The notes beneath the pieces are model-generated. The model was not told the origin of the DNA. It did not search any database and was given only the letters and a program-made list of their open reading frames with translations. 64,000 bases of DNA, taken from NCBI RefSeq assembly GCF_036417845.1, contig NC_089980.1, forward strand, positions 53,876,501-53,940,500, in the 5' to 3' direction. Shown piece by piece: positions 48,073 to 59,526 of this stretch (its first letter is position 1; each line of letters starts with the position of its first letter). Both the position numbers and the translations under genes were made by a program. Source of the DNA: Apteryx mantelli (Eukaryota > Chordata > Aves > Apterygiformes > Apterygidae).

Positions 48073-48236
48073 AAGGCTCAGAGTAATGGCCCTGAAAAAC
48101 AAGAAAAAGAGGGGGTTATCCAGAATTTCAAGCGGACTCTCTCAAAAAAAGAAAAAAAAGAAAAAAAGAGGCGTGAGAAGGAAGCATTGCGACAAGCATC
48201 AGATAAAGATGACAGACTTCTTCATGGGGATGATAT
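48073..48236 (+). CDS. AFDN: Afadin, coding exon 4 (basic lysine-rich linker)
   Basis: This encodes residues 143-196 plus two bases of the next codon. KAQSNGPEKQEKEGVIQNFK and RTLSKKEKKEKK then RREKEALRQASDKDD follow the afadin linker between RA1 and RA2. The segment is strongly basic and probably helical. Three A runs of 7, 8 and 7 bases (48144-48167) encode the lysines. The last residues (RLLHGDDI) differ from human (RPFQGEDV), while the flanks are nearly identical, so this short patch evolves faster. The donor is AT|gtaagt. Confidence 0.97.
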
Positions 48237-49557
48237 GTAAGTGTATTAAACTTTAATCAGTTCATACAACCTACATCTTTAAAGAATTCTCCTTCTTTAT
48301 CTAATAAGTGGTTGCTTCTGTTTCAGAAGTAAGTAATTGACATATGTACGATAGCATCTTAGACCAAAATACGTGATGGCAAATTTTATGGCTTGTATGT
48401 CTATCATGCAGCAAAGTTTATTTTTACACCATGAAATAAGTTTCTTTCACCTCTTTATCCTTGTACAAAAATCTACACATGCTCATTCACATGAGCTCTT
48501 GTAACTATTATTATTTTTGAGCATTTTCTCTAAAGTAGCTTTATTCTTTTCTTTCTGTTTGATTGTTGTGTCTTTTGCCAGAAAAAGTAGTATATGCAGG
48601 TGGTTGCATTTGACTCATCACCCGACTGAGTTTGTGTTTCCGGGAGACACATCTCACTAACCTGTCTTCTATAGTCTCCACCTCTTGCTCCCAAATATTC
48701 TAATCTTAGTTCATTAGGACAGGGCAGGTCATACATTAATCCTTTTAGGGAAAACTGGGGCATAAGAATCAGGCATGAATAAACATCTGTAGAATTAGAA
48801 AGCTGAAAAAAGGTCTCCATCACATTAAACTTTGTCTCAGTACCAAATTTTCTAGGTTTTCTTATGGAATACACCAGAAAAGATGTCATTTATGGTAGAG
48901 TTTTAACATACCCAAGAAGAAAATGAATGATGAAAAGGTACTAATTGATAAAAGATTCTCAGTGATGAAAGAAATTGGTTGAGCAGTTGACATATAATAG
49001 AGGATTTACTTGGTCAGCTTAATTTTTTTGAGATCATGTTTGTTTTTCATATGCCTAGTTCTGCATGTACATTTCCACAGTGTTCTTCAGAGCATAATCT
49101 TTCCAGCGTTCTGTGCAGTTACTTAGCTTGATCTTATTTTTTTAATTAAAGTAGAATTATGTTTAAGTGCATTAGCAAAGGAAAAGCATGAGTTGCAAGT
49201 ACATGCTAATTTTGCTTCCAGATGATCTTCAGAATAAAGTTAAAGGTGTCATGTAAAGCTTCTGTAATGCCTCGATTTTTTTTGTAAGAGGTCAAAGGCC
49301 CTTTTTTCTTTCTTCAAAACTAGCAAGCATCAATACTTAAATTGGTTGCTGCATATTTTAAGTGAGCATGGGTACATGAACAATGTTAATCCTAGCAAAA
49401 GTACACTTCACAAAGAAAGGATCCGTTGCAGTTACTTAGGAGGTCTTCTGTATGTATAGATCCTCATTGCTTTTGATCCTTTATGAAGTGATGAAGATAT
49501 ATGCAATTTGGGCTATTAATGACAATTTTTCCTTTGTTTGTTTAACTAACTTGGCAG
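48237..49557 (+). other. AFDN: Intron 4
   Basis: 1.3 kb of intron with a consensus donor (gtaagt) and acceptor ttggcag. Nothing else was recognised in it. Confidence 0.92.
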
Positions 49558-49718
49558 TGAGAATTCTCGCCTTGCAGCTGAGGTTTACAAAGATATGCCT
49601 GAGACAAGCTTCACTCGCACAATATCCAATCCTGAAGTGGTTATGAAACGGCGGCGACAACAAAAACTAGAGAAGAGAATGCAGGAATTTCGCAGTTCTG
49701 ATGGCAGACCAGACTCAG
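49558..49718 (+). CDS. AFDN: Afadin, coding exon 5 (linker before RA2)
   Basis: This encodes residues 197-250 plus one base. ENSRLAAEVYKDMPETSFTR, TISNPEVVMKRRRQQKLEKR and MQEFRSSDGRPDS match afadin almost without change. Ser220 in RTISNP lines up with human Ser216 (offset of four residues from exon 1), a basophilic-kinase-type site (Arg at -3). The following arginine/lysine-rich helix is probably a charged surface linking the two Ras-association domains. The donor is TCAG|gtactt, below consensus strength. Confidence 0.97.
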
Positions 49719-50803
49719 GTACTTAGATTACTTTTGGCTAAGCTGATGTTAACCTGGTTACTGAGAGGGTATTGTTAAGGCCAACAACTGTAAATTTGAG
49801 TTAATTTAGACAATAAAATGTAAAAAAAAAAGTTGGAGAAAGCAGCAGTTATCCATGGTATAACTGAATGAAGGATTCCTAGAGGTGAGATTCTACAGGA
49901 GTTTGTCCCGGGACTACTGTTAGACAAAGCTTTCAGCGATGGACTTAGTGATGAGAGAGAGTATGCTTATTGATCTTGCTCTCAGTGTTAAACTGAACAA
50001 GAATGAAGAGCAGAATTAAATTTCAGAATACTGACATATTGGACAAGTCTTCTGGAATAACTGTGATTCATTTTACTAAGAACAAACTGAAGGATCTGCA
50101 TGTAAGAATATAATCAGTAGCACAAACACAGCTGGGCAGGAATTGTTCAGATCTGCAGAGAGGCATCTAGCAGGTCTTGTGGATCACAAAATGAACAACC
50201 ATTTCAAGTTGGAGATGGGGCTAAAGATCACATTGGCTGTATAAACATCAACGTTAAATGTAAGACAGATGAATCAATTTTCTATTTTTATCAGTGTTGC
50301 TAAAATCTCAAAGGATGTATTGTGTTCGGTATTGGGTTCTGAGTACCAGGAAAGCTGAGCGGCCATGGAAGAATAGTGAAGAATGAGTAGAGGTGTAGAA
50401 AACATGACCTCTGAGGGAAATCTTAAACAGGCTTTTTGAAGAGAGGAGAGAAGCTTGAAGAGCAGCACAAGTTTGCTTTTAAAAGGATGGGAAAGGTCTG
50501 TTCTTTATCCATTCATTATCACTGTTTCATTTTGACTTCAGGGAGAATTAAGAATGGTAAAGACAGTGAAGCATTGGAGAAATCAACTTGCCTAGAGAAC
50601 TTAGGAAAGCATTACTGGAGGTTTTTTACCAATGGCCTAGATGAGTAATTCGGGGATTATATGACTGGTCTTGTGTTAGGGATTAACTAAACAGTTTCTC
50701 AAGGTGTTCCTTACTATATTTCTAACAGAAAATAAGAAATGGTTGCATGTCTGTCTCTCTTTTGATGCTCTGATAGCAGTGTTAATTAAATTTTATTTTC
50801 AAG
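49719..50803 (+). other. AFDN: Intron 5 (mostly decayed CR1)
   Basis: 1.1 kb of intron with GT-AG ends (gtactt ... tattttcaag). About 0.87 kb of it is a worn CR1 copy, described separately. The acceptor-side 100 bp are AT-rich with a usable pyrimidine tract. Confidence 0.9.
49830..50700 (+). mobile_element. Decayed CR1 LINE, sense orientation, inside intron 5
   Basis: Worn CR1 sequence with islands that follow the 3' half of the element in order. There is a VPGLLL...FSDGL-like stretch near 49907-49945 (usual GPVLFNIFINDLD) and tatgcttattgatcttgct near 49961-49979. The phrase gatctgcagagaggcatcta, followed by tcttgtggatcacaaaatga near 50175-50194, corresponds to the '..ERDLGVLVDHKLN' region. 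GCIN occurs near 50236. The phrase gaaaacatgacctctgaggg near 50398-50417 corresponds to ENMTYEE, and the 3' UTR phrases ggagaaatcaacttgcctag and cattactggaggttttttac follow near 50575-50625. It is similar in age to the 41.4-42.96 kb copy. Ends are approximate. Confidence 0.78.
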
Positions 50804-50961
50804 GTGGGACACTGAGAATTTATGCAGATAGTTTAAAACCAAATATTCCATACAAGACAATCCTGCTGTCCACTACAGATACCGCAGACTTTGCAGTTAT
50901 TGAAGCACTGGAGAAATACGGTCTGGAGAAGGAAAATCCCAAGGATTATTGTATTGCTCGT
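50804..50961 (+). CDS. AFDN: Afadin, coding exon 6 (RA2 domain, first part)
   Basis: With the last base of exon 5 this encodes residues 251-303. GGTLRIYADSLKPNIPYKTI then LLSTTDTADFAVIEALEKYG and LEKENPKDYCIAR match the start of the second Ras-association domain (human 246-348, here about 250-352). RA2 has the same fold as RA1 and contributes to small-GTPase binding. Differences from human are conservative: DTADFAVIEAL here for DPADFAVAEAL. The exon ends in phase 0 at CGT|gtaagt, a consensus donor. Confidence 0.98.
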
Positions 50962-53900
50962 GTAAGTGAAGTTACTAAGTCACAATACTTCTCATGCTTC
51001 ATCTTTGATTCTGTTCCTTGAAGAAACTTAAAATGAAATGGAAAAAACTCTGGTAGTTCCAGGACTTTTTTTTTTTTTTTAATTTAACAACCTCAGTCAA
51101 TTTTTACTTGTTGCATAGATAACATTAATAGTGAAAGGAACATATTTTTGTATTTGGTACTGTATTTGGTGCTGTGCTTTTATGCTGCCAAGTGCTTACA
51201 CTTTGCAGATGTATAAACAAGTAGTTAATCCTACAGATACCTGAATTTGTGCTTAGTTTGTGCATAAGCTATTCCCCTGAACTAAATGAGGCTGCCCTAA
51301 GGCAAAAGTGCTTAGTCCAAACTCCATTATAAAAAGTACATTATATGTTATTGCCTTATGCCTTTCAGTGGTTGCTTACCATTATTACACATCAGTGAAA
51401 TTTAAACGTTTAATTGAAACTTAAACTTATTTTTGGAATTCAATTCTTCTAGGAGGTTTAAATGAATTAAATAGAATCACTATTTCTTAAAGAGGCATGG
51501 ATTTACCAAAAAGGCCCAGGGACAGTATTGATTAAAAAGTGTAAACTGCTATCTATATCATCTTCTGAAAAGGAAGGACAGTTGGATTTGAAAACACTTG
51601 ACCCTTGTTTGAGTCCAGTCTTTTATATTTCTGGCTATTAGGTTTCCAATAAACTTGATTTTACTGCTACTTTAGATGATGAAAGGAAGGAAAAAAAAAA
51701 TGTTTGTGTCCTGTTGTGTTGTGCCCTTCCCCTTTGCGGGGCAAAATCCTTCCCCGCACCAGCACTTGAAATGCCACTGGAAAACATTATGGAAGCTTAC
51801 ATTATTTGCTATTTTGCACATTCTCTAATTGGTCTAAAGGATGTGAAGGATGTGAATATTTATCTTTAAGTTGCCTTCTTTTTTTCTTCTTTTTTTTTAT
51901 GATATCTTTGCGTAACCTCAGCGTCTACTTTTGCTGTGCTTAAAGCCTCTAGGGGTATAATTAGCTTGGAATTGACATGATTACCAGTTTTAGAGTAAAC
52001 TAATTGTTCTAATTACTAATAAGAAAACTGTATGGTAGTGATTTTAGAATTAGTTCACTGTTATGGAACTATAGTTTCCATTGTTACAACAATTTTTTTT
52101 GTTTTAGTTTTAGGTGCATTTTTAATGAAGTACTGGATGTTTTGTCTGCATCTTCATTAACCCATAATTGTGGTTCCAACTGTGAAAGTTAGTTTTAACA
52201 TAATTTCGGTAAAATTTTAAATAGTTTTTATTAATGAGGGAAGTAATTTTGCAAGCAATACTTGTTAGACTTTGATTTTTCACATAGCATATTAAAAATT
52301 GATTCTCAGTTGTGATGTGAAGTATTTTCTATGTGCAGTTTTACTTATGCCAAGATCATGTTGTTCATATTTTAGTTTCTATAAATGAAAATCATGGTTC
52401 TCAGTTGTAGCTCTTATTAAATGCACTGCTGATCTGATATGCTAGTTTTTGTGCTGCTTTGAGAGAATTGGGGGTTATAGCACAGACATTGCAGCCTTCT
52501 TCAGAATTTGGAAGATAACTTTGCAGTGTTTTTTTTAGTTCAGATTTGGAGGTTATCATGATGCATTATGAAATATTTATATTTTTAAGAGTATATTGAA
52601 CTGATCTCCCGCTTAGGTACCAGGGAAACTGTTGCAAGTCACTGTTGTGGTGACACCAACCACCTCTCCCTGTTCTCTTGCCTTTTCTGGGAGTGTTTAA
52701 CATAGAGAATAGAGTCTAAGGATGTTGCATTGATCTTGGGAAAGATTAACAGTCTGCTATGAATCAGGTTGCTTTATATTAGTTTTATGGAAAGTGTTTC
52801 TTCAGGAAAATATTTTGCCATTTCTGAGCAATGCATCTTCTTGATATGGTAAATTTGTTGTGTGCTGAATGATGTTAAATACGTGAGTGATATTCACTGG
52901 CTAATAGCAAACCTTTTTTGTTTTATACCTTCAAGTGTAGACGACTCTGCCTTTTTGTTCTCCAAAAGTCATTGTAGCTGGCTGAAATCTATTAAGCCTG
53001 TCTCAGTGCCTCTGCTGACACAGCATATGGGTTTTAAATATGAAAATCCTTCCATTTTTACTGAAATTCAGTTTTTTAAAATCACCTAATTTGAAAAGCT
53101 AGTTTTTGTCAAGTATCTTACAAAGTTACTTTCCTTGCTTGAAAAAAATTAAATATTCTAGATTAAGCTTAGTATATTTTTTCAATATTATTTCCTTCTT
53201 TGGAAACTCTCAAATATGATGCTAAATAGGTTTCAAGGCAGTTTGTGTTCCTTTTCCTAACTTCACTAATGAAACGTAGCTATTCTTTACTGCTGGCTTT
53301 GTTCTTCTGACACTTTACAGTGTACTGTGAAAGGCAGATCTTAGGTCTTTCTTGTATGTGTTACTATTCTTTACTTTCTGTCAGATTTAAAACACTTCAA
53401 GATTAACAATTTACTATATAACTTTGGTTTCCTATTGGTTGGGAACTTTAAAATGTTTTGATTTCTTTGGGTAGCAGACGAAATATCTTCAGGGAAGACT
53501 TAAGAGGTTGACATTTAGTTAGCTGTTAAAATGGATTTTAAATTATATGACAAGACCTTTATAGGGTTGTGTAAGTACCTGCAATAAAGTTCACTCACTT
53601 CAGAAGTTTCACTTGAAAGACGAATATTTTAAGAATTTTTCTTAATGTTTATCGTTGACAACTTCTATTGTAAATGGCAATTTCCTACTTCTTTCATATT
53701 CTGTTTTGTGGTTTATCATGCTGTACCTTTATGTTCAGTTCTAGAGTGCTTTTCTATGTAATCAAGTAAATACAAGTTTGTTCTGATACACATTTTTGTT
53801 GTTTCAGTTCGCTTGGTTTGAGTTTCCCTGCATAATATAAGGTTCACTGCACATCTCTCAAGATGTCAAATTAATTAGACAGTCTTCCGAGCTACCTGTG

Positions 53901-54271
53901 CATATTCACTTATTTAGGGCATAAGACTTGAGGCATGCAGCAAGCCAGTTAACTCTTAAAATAGAATCTGGATTAGACCTTTGTTTTAGCATGTTCTTAT
54001 TTTTTACCTGAGGATAAGAGAAAAAAATAAATTTTTGTAGTGTCAAGCAAAAACATGCAGTTCATCATGATTAGTTTTTCTTAAAGAAATCGGACGTTTG
54101 AGAGATGGTTATTGGAATATTTTTTTAACAAGTTTCATTGTTTTTTCAGGGGCATGAGCGGAGCCTGCGCTCCAAATTGTAAGGGAAATTGCATGAAACT
54201 CATCAGTATTGCTGCTGTTTTAATGATACTCATTGAAGAGTATGGAACTATAATTCATTTGAGTAAACGTG

Positions 54272-54300
54272 TATATATATATAGAGAGAGAGAGAGAGAG
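54272..54300. repeat. (TA)n(GA)n microsatellite
   Basis: TA units are followed by GA units up to 54300. Compound simple repeat in intron 6. Confidence 0.92.
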
Positions 54301-54386
54301 TGCACACAAGTGTGTAGATACTAGTTAATTTTTTATTTAAAAAAAAGTGAATTGGCAAAAGAGCTTATAGGAGGCCTATTAGAGTG

Positions 54387-54388
<2 letters not shown>

Positions 54389-54418
<30 letters not shown>
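54389..54418. repeat. 30-base T homopolymer
   Basis: Longest homopolymer in the window, within intron 6. The right flank has no tttatt signal or recognisable retrocopy, so it is treated as a simple repeat. Confidence 0.92.
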
Positions 54419-54421
<3 letters not shown>

Positions 54422-57110
54422 TTTTGCTAAGGATAGATCCGCTAACTTTATCTGTAGCTAAACTTGACCATAACTTTACACAGAGGACTTGAGTATTATC
54501 ATTTGTTACTGGTTTATCACAGCAAGTGTCTTGGAAGATAAATCTTAGTTACAGTAGGTTTCATTTAGACTTCCTACCTTCTATTTTCTGCATATTTTGT
54601 TGCATTTTGAATGAATAAATACAGAAGGAGTGACTTTATGATATTCATATATGCTTATGAATTCCCTATGGAGGAAGCAGGATATACTATTCCTAATTAT
54701 CTGTCATGACCAATTTGTTTTGGATTGTAGGTGATCAGCTGACAACCTATTTATAAGACTTGTGATCTTAAACTGGTTTTACCCATCTCTATTTCCTAAT
54801 TCATTGCAGAAAACGGGCAAATGTTTGTGCCTGATTCTAGCAATCTGTATGGATTTGAATTCATTATAGGATATTTAACTTCATTTTCTTCATTTTTCTG
54901 TTTTTTCAATATGAATGTAAATCTCTACCCATGAGCTTTGTGCTTTCTCCTTTTTATTGTTTCGTTTGCTGATTCTGAAGTCAGTTAATGGTCAAAAACT
55001 GATGATAACGTAAACCTGTTCCCATGTTTTCCCGTTATTCTAAAATGCAGGATTTTCAGTTTTGTGGGTGACACTGAGGCAATATTTTCTTAAGAGGTAG
55101 AGATGTTTTATAAAACTGCTTCAACGTGATTGGAAGCCTCCTGGCCTGCATATACTCGGTTGTCTTGTTTTCTGTCTCTTCCATCAACAGGGTCACACTT
55201 TTTTTTTCTTTTTTTCTTTTTCCTCTTTTTTTAAATGAGGTATGTTTGAGTTTATCACTTCATGCTTCTTGTGGGATAGGAGGAATATTAACCACCTGGG
55301 AGGACGAGGGGATCATTGCATTTGTGACCCCTATTCTTTAACTCTTCTAGTTCACCATTGCTGCTGTCAGCTAAGCCTAGTGTCAGTGTAGATTGTCACC
55401 CAATTGTTCCGGAGGACAGAAGTTATATTGGGGTCAAGTTGTAGGACTTCTTAAAATTTTATCATCCTTCCTCTAGTTTTAGTGTATTTGAGGATTTTTT
55501 TGGTTTGCTTGCCAATCTCAATTTTATTGAGAATTTGTCAGCCCCTGTGTAATCACACTGTAAGCCTATAGTTTTTGTGTTTAAACTAGTTAACTTTATG
55601 CCTAGGGCTTTGGAGTTGTGGAATAGTTGCTTATTGAACAAGACTTGCAACGCAGTGTTGTTTTAATTAACTAATCAAAATTACCATATGGGTATAATTG
55701 ATTGTTTTTAAAATTTGAGACGTGAAGTAGAGAAGAGTTGTTTGGCAAGATAAGAATTGAATGTAGATGTGTTTCTGTTTCCCTTAGATGTCTAAGTTTT
55801 AATATTTTTCTCCCTTTATTCTATAATATCTTGTCTATTTGAAAATCTAATTAAAGATTATGTAACTAGACCTATGTTTAGCCAGGTTTTGCATAGAGAA
55901 TGTTCTAGGGAAAGGCCGGTGACTCAAATAAGTACTTTTGATCTTAAACGCACTTGTTTCCTTTCATCTTCTTCCAAGCAGGAAGTTTGAGGTAGATCTG
56001 TGAGAACTTAGTTAATACTGAACTGGGTGTGGGAAGGAGGTGACAACTAGAATTTAAGGCCTCTTGAGAGCTGCAGCGCAGTAGCATGTGGTAGCTGATA
56101 CTTGCCTTACTTCAGAAGGTGTTACTTAGGTCATAGTTCAGAGGTTGAAATACTTTTGAGTACTTTAAATAAAATAGAGCTTTCTGTGAATTAAGTAACA
56201 TGCTTAGGATCACAAATTAGGGAATAAAGAGTAATTTTTTTATTCAGTCTTGAAAGATCCATCTTTTATTTAGAGGCCAGTCATGCATTGTAATATTGAC
56301 TCTTACTGTTTTTATGCTTTATCACTGTGGTGAGCAATAATGTAAATATGAATGAAATAACTGGCCATGTCTCCTTTGGAGTCAGAACTCATTAATCAAG
56401 GTTCCCCCCTTCCTCTAACTTGTAAGCAGTTAGTGGTAAAAGGTAAGAATGTTCTTGTGCTTCTGTTCCCAAAGTATACTTAACTTAGGTTCTCCCTTAA
56501 AGAAAAGTAGCATGAAGCATTGGTGTCAAATGCACCTTATCCTCTGTACGGACCAGTTGGTAGGGTAAGATGAGGATATAGGAGGTATCCCACAAATGAG
56601 ACATTCTCTTTGCCAGCTTGTCTAGCCATTTCTGAAGATACTTTGTGTTGCTTTAGCAGAAAGGTTTTAGAAAAATTGAAGACTGTTTTCAGTATATTGA
56701 ATTTATTGAGATTTTGTAGGATGGATGTGTAAGATAGTTAAAAAGTAAAAATGAAATGTCTGTGGAGGGGGATAATAAAGGAAATTTCAGGGTTCCTTTG
56801 GTTTTGGTGGTGTTCTGGTTAATTGGAATAATTTTGTTTACTAGAAGATGATTGCATCTAGTTTAAATGTAACTTGCATTTTTTTTTTAATATGTCTGTT
56901 TTTTCTGGGAAGTGTGATTAACTCTGACAAGAGGCAAGGGAGAGAATTAGAAAAACCCTTGGATAGTTAAATCCATTTCAAGTTACTTAATTCATTTGCT
57001 TTATCTCCTGTTATAAACAAAAACAAATTAGAAGGAAGACACACTCCCAGATCCTCTGTCCTGATTGTCCAACAAGAACTCTGTGAAAACTGCTGATTGT
57101 TCCTTTCTAG

Positions 57111-57222
57111 GTCGTGCTGCCTCCTGGTGCTCAGCACTCTGATGATAAAGGTGCTAAAGAAACTATTCTTGATGATGATGAGTGTCCGCTTCAGATATTC
57201 AGGGAGTGGCCTAGTGATAAAG
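57111..57222 (+). CDS. AFDN: Afadin, coding exon 7 (RA2 domain, middle)
   Basis: This encodes residues 304-340 plus one base. VVLPPGAQHSDDKGAKETIL and DDDECPLQIFREWPSDK match the middle of RA2, including the acidic DDDE turn and the REWPSDKG segment that runs into exon 8. Human has VMLPPG and KEIIL at the two variable points. The acceptor is tttctag|GT, and the donor is AAAG|gtatgt. The exon begins in phase 0 and ends in phase 1. Confidence 0.98.
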
Positions 57223-57611
57223 GTATGTCTAAAAAGCATTAAGAGATTTTGGTGCCTTGGGTATTGTAAGCCATCAGCGTGGACCTCTGTGAAGTAGGGA
57301 ATCAAAAATGTATTTAGAAGTATTTTGTTTTCAGGCACTTTTAAAACTAGGTGCTTTTAGAGTTCTTTTCTGTTTCATTCAGCATTGTTTATAATAATGT
57401 ATCTTTAGACAGTAGAAGAATTTTACATTTTCTTTAAAGTTTCTAAATTCTCCAATGAGAAGTATGATATTAAATCATCTAAATTATACACAACTGGTAG
57501 GAACTTAGCAAGCTGAAAGCCATTCTGTAGGATAATTATGAATTCATAGATGTGTTTTTGTGCTTATTCACTCATAGCGAGACTCAAAGGACATATAATA
57601 TTGTGTTTTAG
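57223..57611 (+). other. AFDN: Intron 7
   Basis: 389 bases, the shortest intron seen here, with GT-AG ends (gtatgt ... ttgtgttttag). It contains nothing else. Confidence 0.95.
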
Positions 57612-57779
57612 GAATACTAGTCTTTCAGTTGAAAAGACGGCCTGCTGATTATATCCCAAAGAAATCCAAGAAAATAACTGATGGAAAGCCATTAAAGGGG
57701 AAGGAAAGAGTTGACGGGTCTGGCTATGGCTCTTGCCTTCCTCCTGAGAAACTACCATACCTGGTAGAGTTAAGCCCAG
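57612..57779 (+). CDS. AFDN: Afadin, coding exon 8 (end of RA2 and linker)
   Basis: With the last base of exon 7 this encodes residues 341-396 plus one base. GILVFQLKRRPADYIPKK ends RA2. A lysine-rich linker (SKKITDGKPLKGKERVDGSG) follows, then SCLPPEKLPYLVELSPG. The linker is the most diverged part relative to human, while the LPPEKLPYLVELSPG stretch is kept. That stretch leads towards the FHA domain. The donor CCAG|gtaaga is strong. Confidence 0.97.
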
Positions 57780-59481
57780 GTAAGAGTTCTGGTTATATAG
57801 TAATCTAAATTATACTGTTAGTCATTTAGATTTTCTAAAAACTTTAATTCAAAGCAGAAGACAGTAATGTAGGCAGCGTAAGTGAATGTTGGCTCAGGTG
57901 ATTTTCTAATGTCAGATTCTGCATTTGAGATAAATGGAGGTAGAGCTACATGTTGCTATAGTATTGATGTTTTAGTAGCAAATGTTTGGAGAAAAAAATG
58001 TGATGGGAGAAATGGCATGGCTTCAAGTGTTTTTAAAGGGGAAAGTGTTTAAAAATCAAAAAAACCCTCAGTTCTCAACTTACTTTGGATTTGGGGGTTT
58101 AAAACTTCATAATAAGTAGAATGTTTTGATGTATCTTACACATCTTAAACCAGTTAGAAATCTTATCCTCAATATTGTCCTGTAATCCACCAATTAATAT
58201 GGAAGACTAAGTGTACAGAGTCCTAATTTGTTGAACTGAGTGTAGATACTTAGGTGTTTTTGGAAGCTTGGGGAAGGGGTACTTAAAAACTGTTTGTGTA
58301 TACCTTATTCAAAACACTTAAAGTGGGATTATGATAGATTCTTTGTAGTAAATAGGGCTGTTGGGGGAAAAAAAAATTGCTGAAATCTGGTTTATCTTAC
58401 GCTCTGAAATATACTGTAGGAAAGTTAGTAAGGGACCAGAACATGATTTTTTTTTTTTTTTTAAATCAAACTTGTTTGCAAATTAGCAAATAAATCGTTT
58501 TTCAGCCTATATTGACTCTTCAGCTCCTTAGCAAGGCTGGGTTTCATTTTAGACCTCACTGCAACTTCAGGCTGCTTTGTAATCTACAATTAATTTTGAG
58601 GGAGCTTGTTTATTTACAGCATAACATTTTTAAAACACATGTAACTTTTTTATTCTCAATTTCTACTGTCTTGTTATTTAAATGATTTAGTTATAGGCTT
58701 TCACTCTTTTGTAATTTAGTTATTTGTAACTCTTTTCCTAAGTGTAACTTGAGTATACTCAGGGTTCCAGACAAGTGGTTTAGGATTCAGAATCTGGTTG
58801 TTTACCTTTCAAGAGGCAAGGTTGGAAACTGGTATTGAAAACTTTGAATTTAACCTTTTGTTTGCTGTTCTGATTATAGTTAAATAGCTTAAAAATTGCC
58901 AGATGAAAACAGCAGTATGCAGACTGTATCAAATATATTGTATTCTGTTTTAGAGCTGGAAGTTAGATTTGCATGTGAATGTTTGAGGGTTTTTTTAATA
59001 GTACTTTCAATTTTTATTTTTTTTCCTTCTCCAAACTCTTACTCTTCATGGAGCCTGGTTGCTTTGGTATTAAAGCACTGTGTCTGGGCAGTGGAGCAAG
59101 ACATCCCATTAACTGAGAAAGGAAAAACGATCTGAAATGACACAGGTGGCAGGGCTGTGTAATAAGCCCTTGCACATTGCCTGTGGAACTGACCTATTGT
59201 TCGTGTTTTTCTTCTAACAGCTTGTTGTCGCTTTTCTAAACAGTAATATGAATTGTTCCATCCACTAGCTTTGTAGCACTGATGTCTTTATATACTATGC
59301 AGTTTCTGAAGTTGAAAGAGTTAAATGCACTGCATCCTTATAAATTGAACAAGTATTTTCTGGATACAGTTTCACCCTTTCCTGTCTTTTCTTTTCCTGC
59401 CCTCTTCCGCATGTTCTGCATGGTATCTGTCCTGCTGGTGCTGCCTTCACCTGGGTCCTCTGCATGTGTTTCTAACCCCAG
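57780..59481 (+). other. AFDN: Intron 8
   Basis: 1.7 kb of AT-rich intron with a T run near 58447-58462 and GT-AG ends (gtaaga ... tctaaccccag). No repeat family or other gene was recognised. Confidence 0.92.
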
Positions 59482-59526
59482 GGAGAAGGAATCACTTTGC
59501 CTACTACAACTATCACGCTTATGAAG
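59482..59526 (+). CDS. AFDN: Afadin, coding exon 9 (short exon before FHA domain)
   Basis: This 45-base exon, with the last base of exon 8, encodes residues 397-411 (GRRNHFAYYNYHAYE) plus one base. The only clear change from human is Ala for Thr in NYHTYE. It precedes the FHA domain (human 426-492), whose exons are not in the window. The acceptor is aaccccag|GG. The donor GAAG|gtaaca departs from consensus at +5, so this small exon could be sensitive to splicing regulators. The phase is 1 at both ends, so skipping would keep the reading frame. Confidence 0.96.

Larger units (their letters stand above)
50962..57110 (+). other. AFDN: Intron 6
   Basis: 6.1 kb, the largest intron in the exon 2-9 block. 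It is AT-rich with simple repeats at 54272-54300 and 54389-54418. No interspersed repeat or exon was recognised. It ends in a good acceptor (gttcctttctag). Confidence 0.88.

Noticed and set aside
49541..49550. Near-consensus branch-point word (taactaac) before exon 5
   Set aside because: It lies only about 8 bases from the acceptor AG, too close for a working branch site. An upstream word is more likely used.
54389..54418. 30-base T run as the poly(A) tail of an antisense processed pseudogene
   Set aside because: The right flank lacks a reverse polyadenylation signal (tttatt) at a suitable distance and has no recognisable coding remnant. The same holds for the T runs at 38698 and 43745.
57097..57297. 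66-codon open frame overlapping exon 7
   Set aside because: It is in a different frame from the afadin exon and is a shadow of it. The spliced frame matches RA2 exactly.
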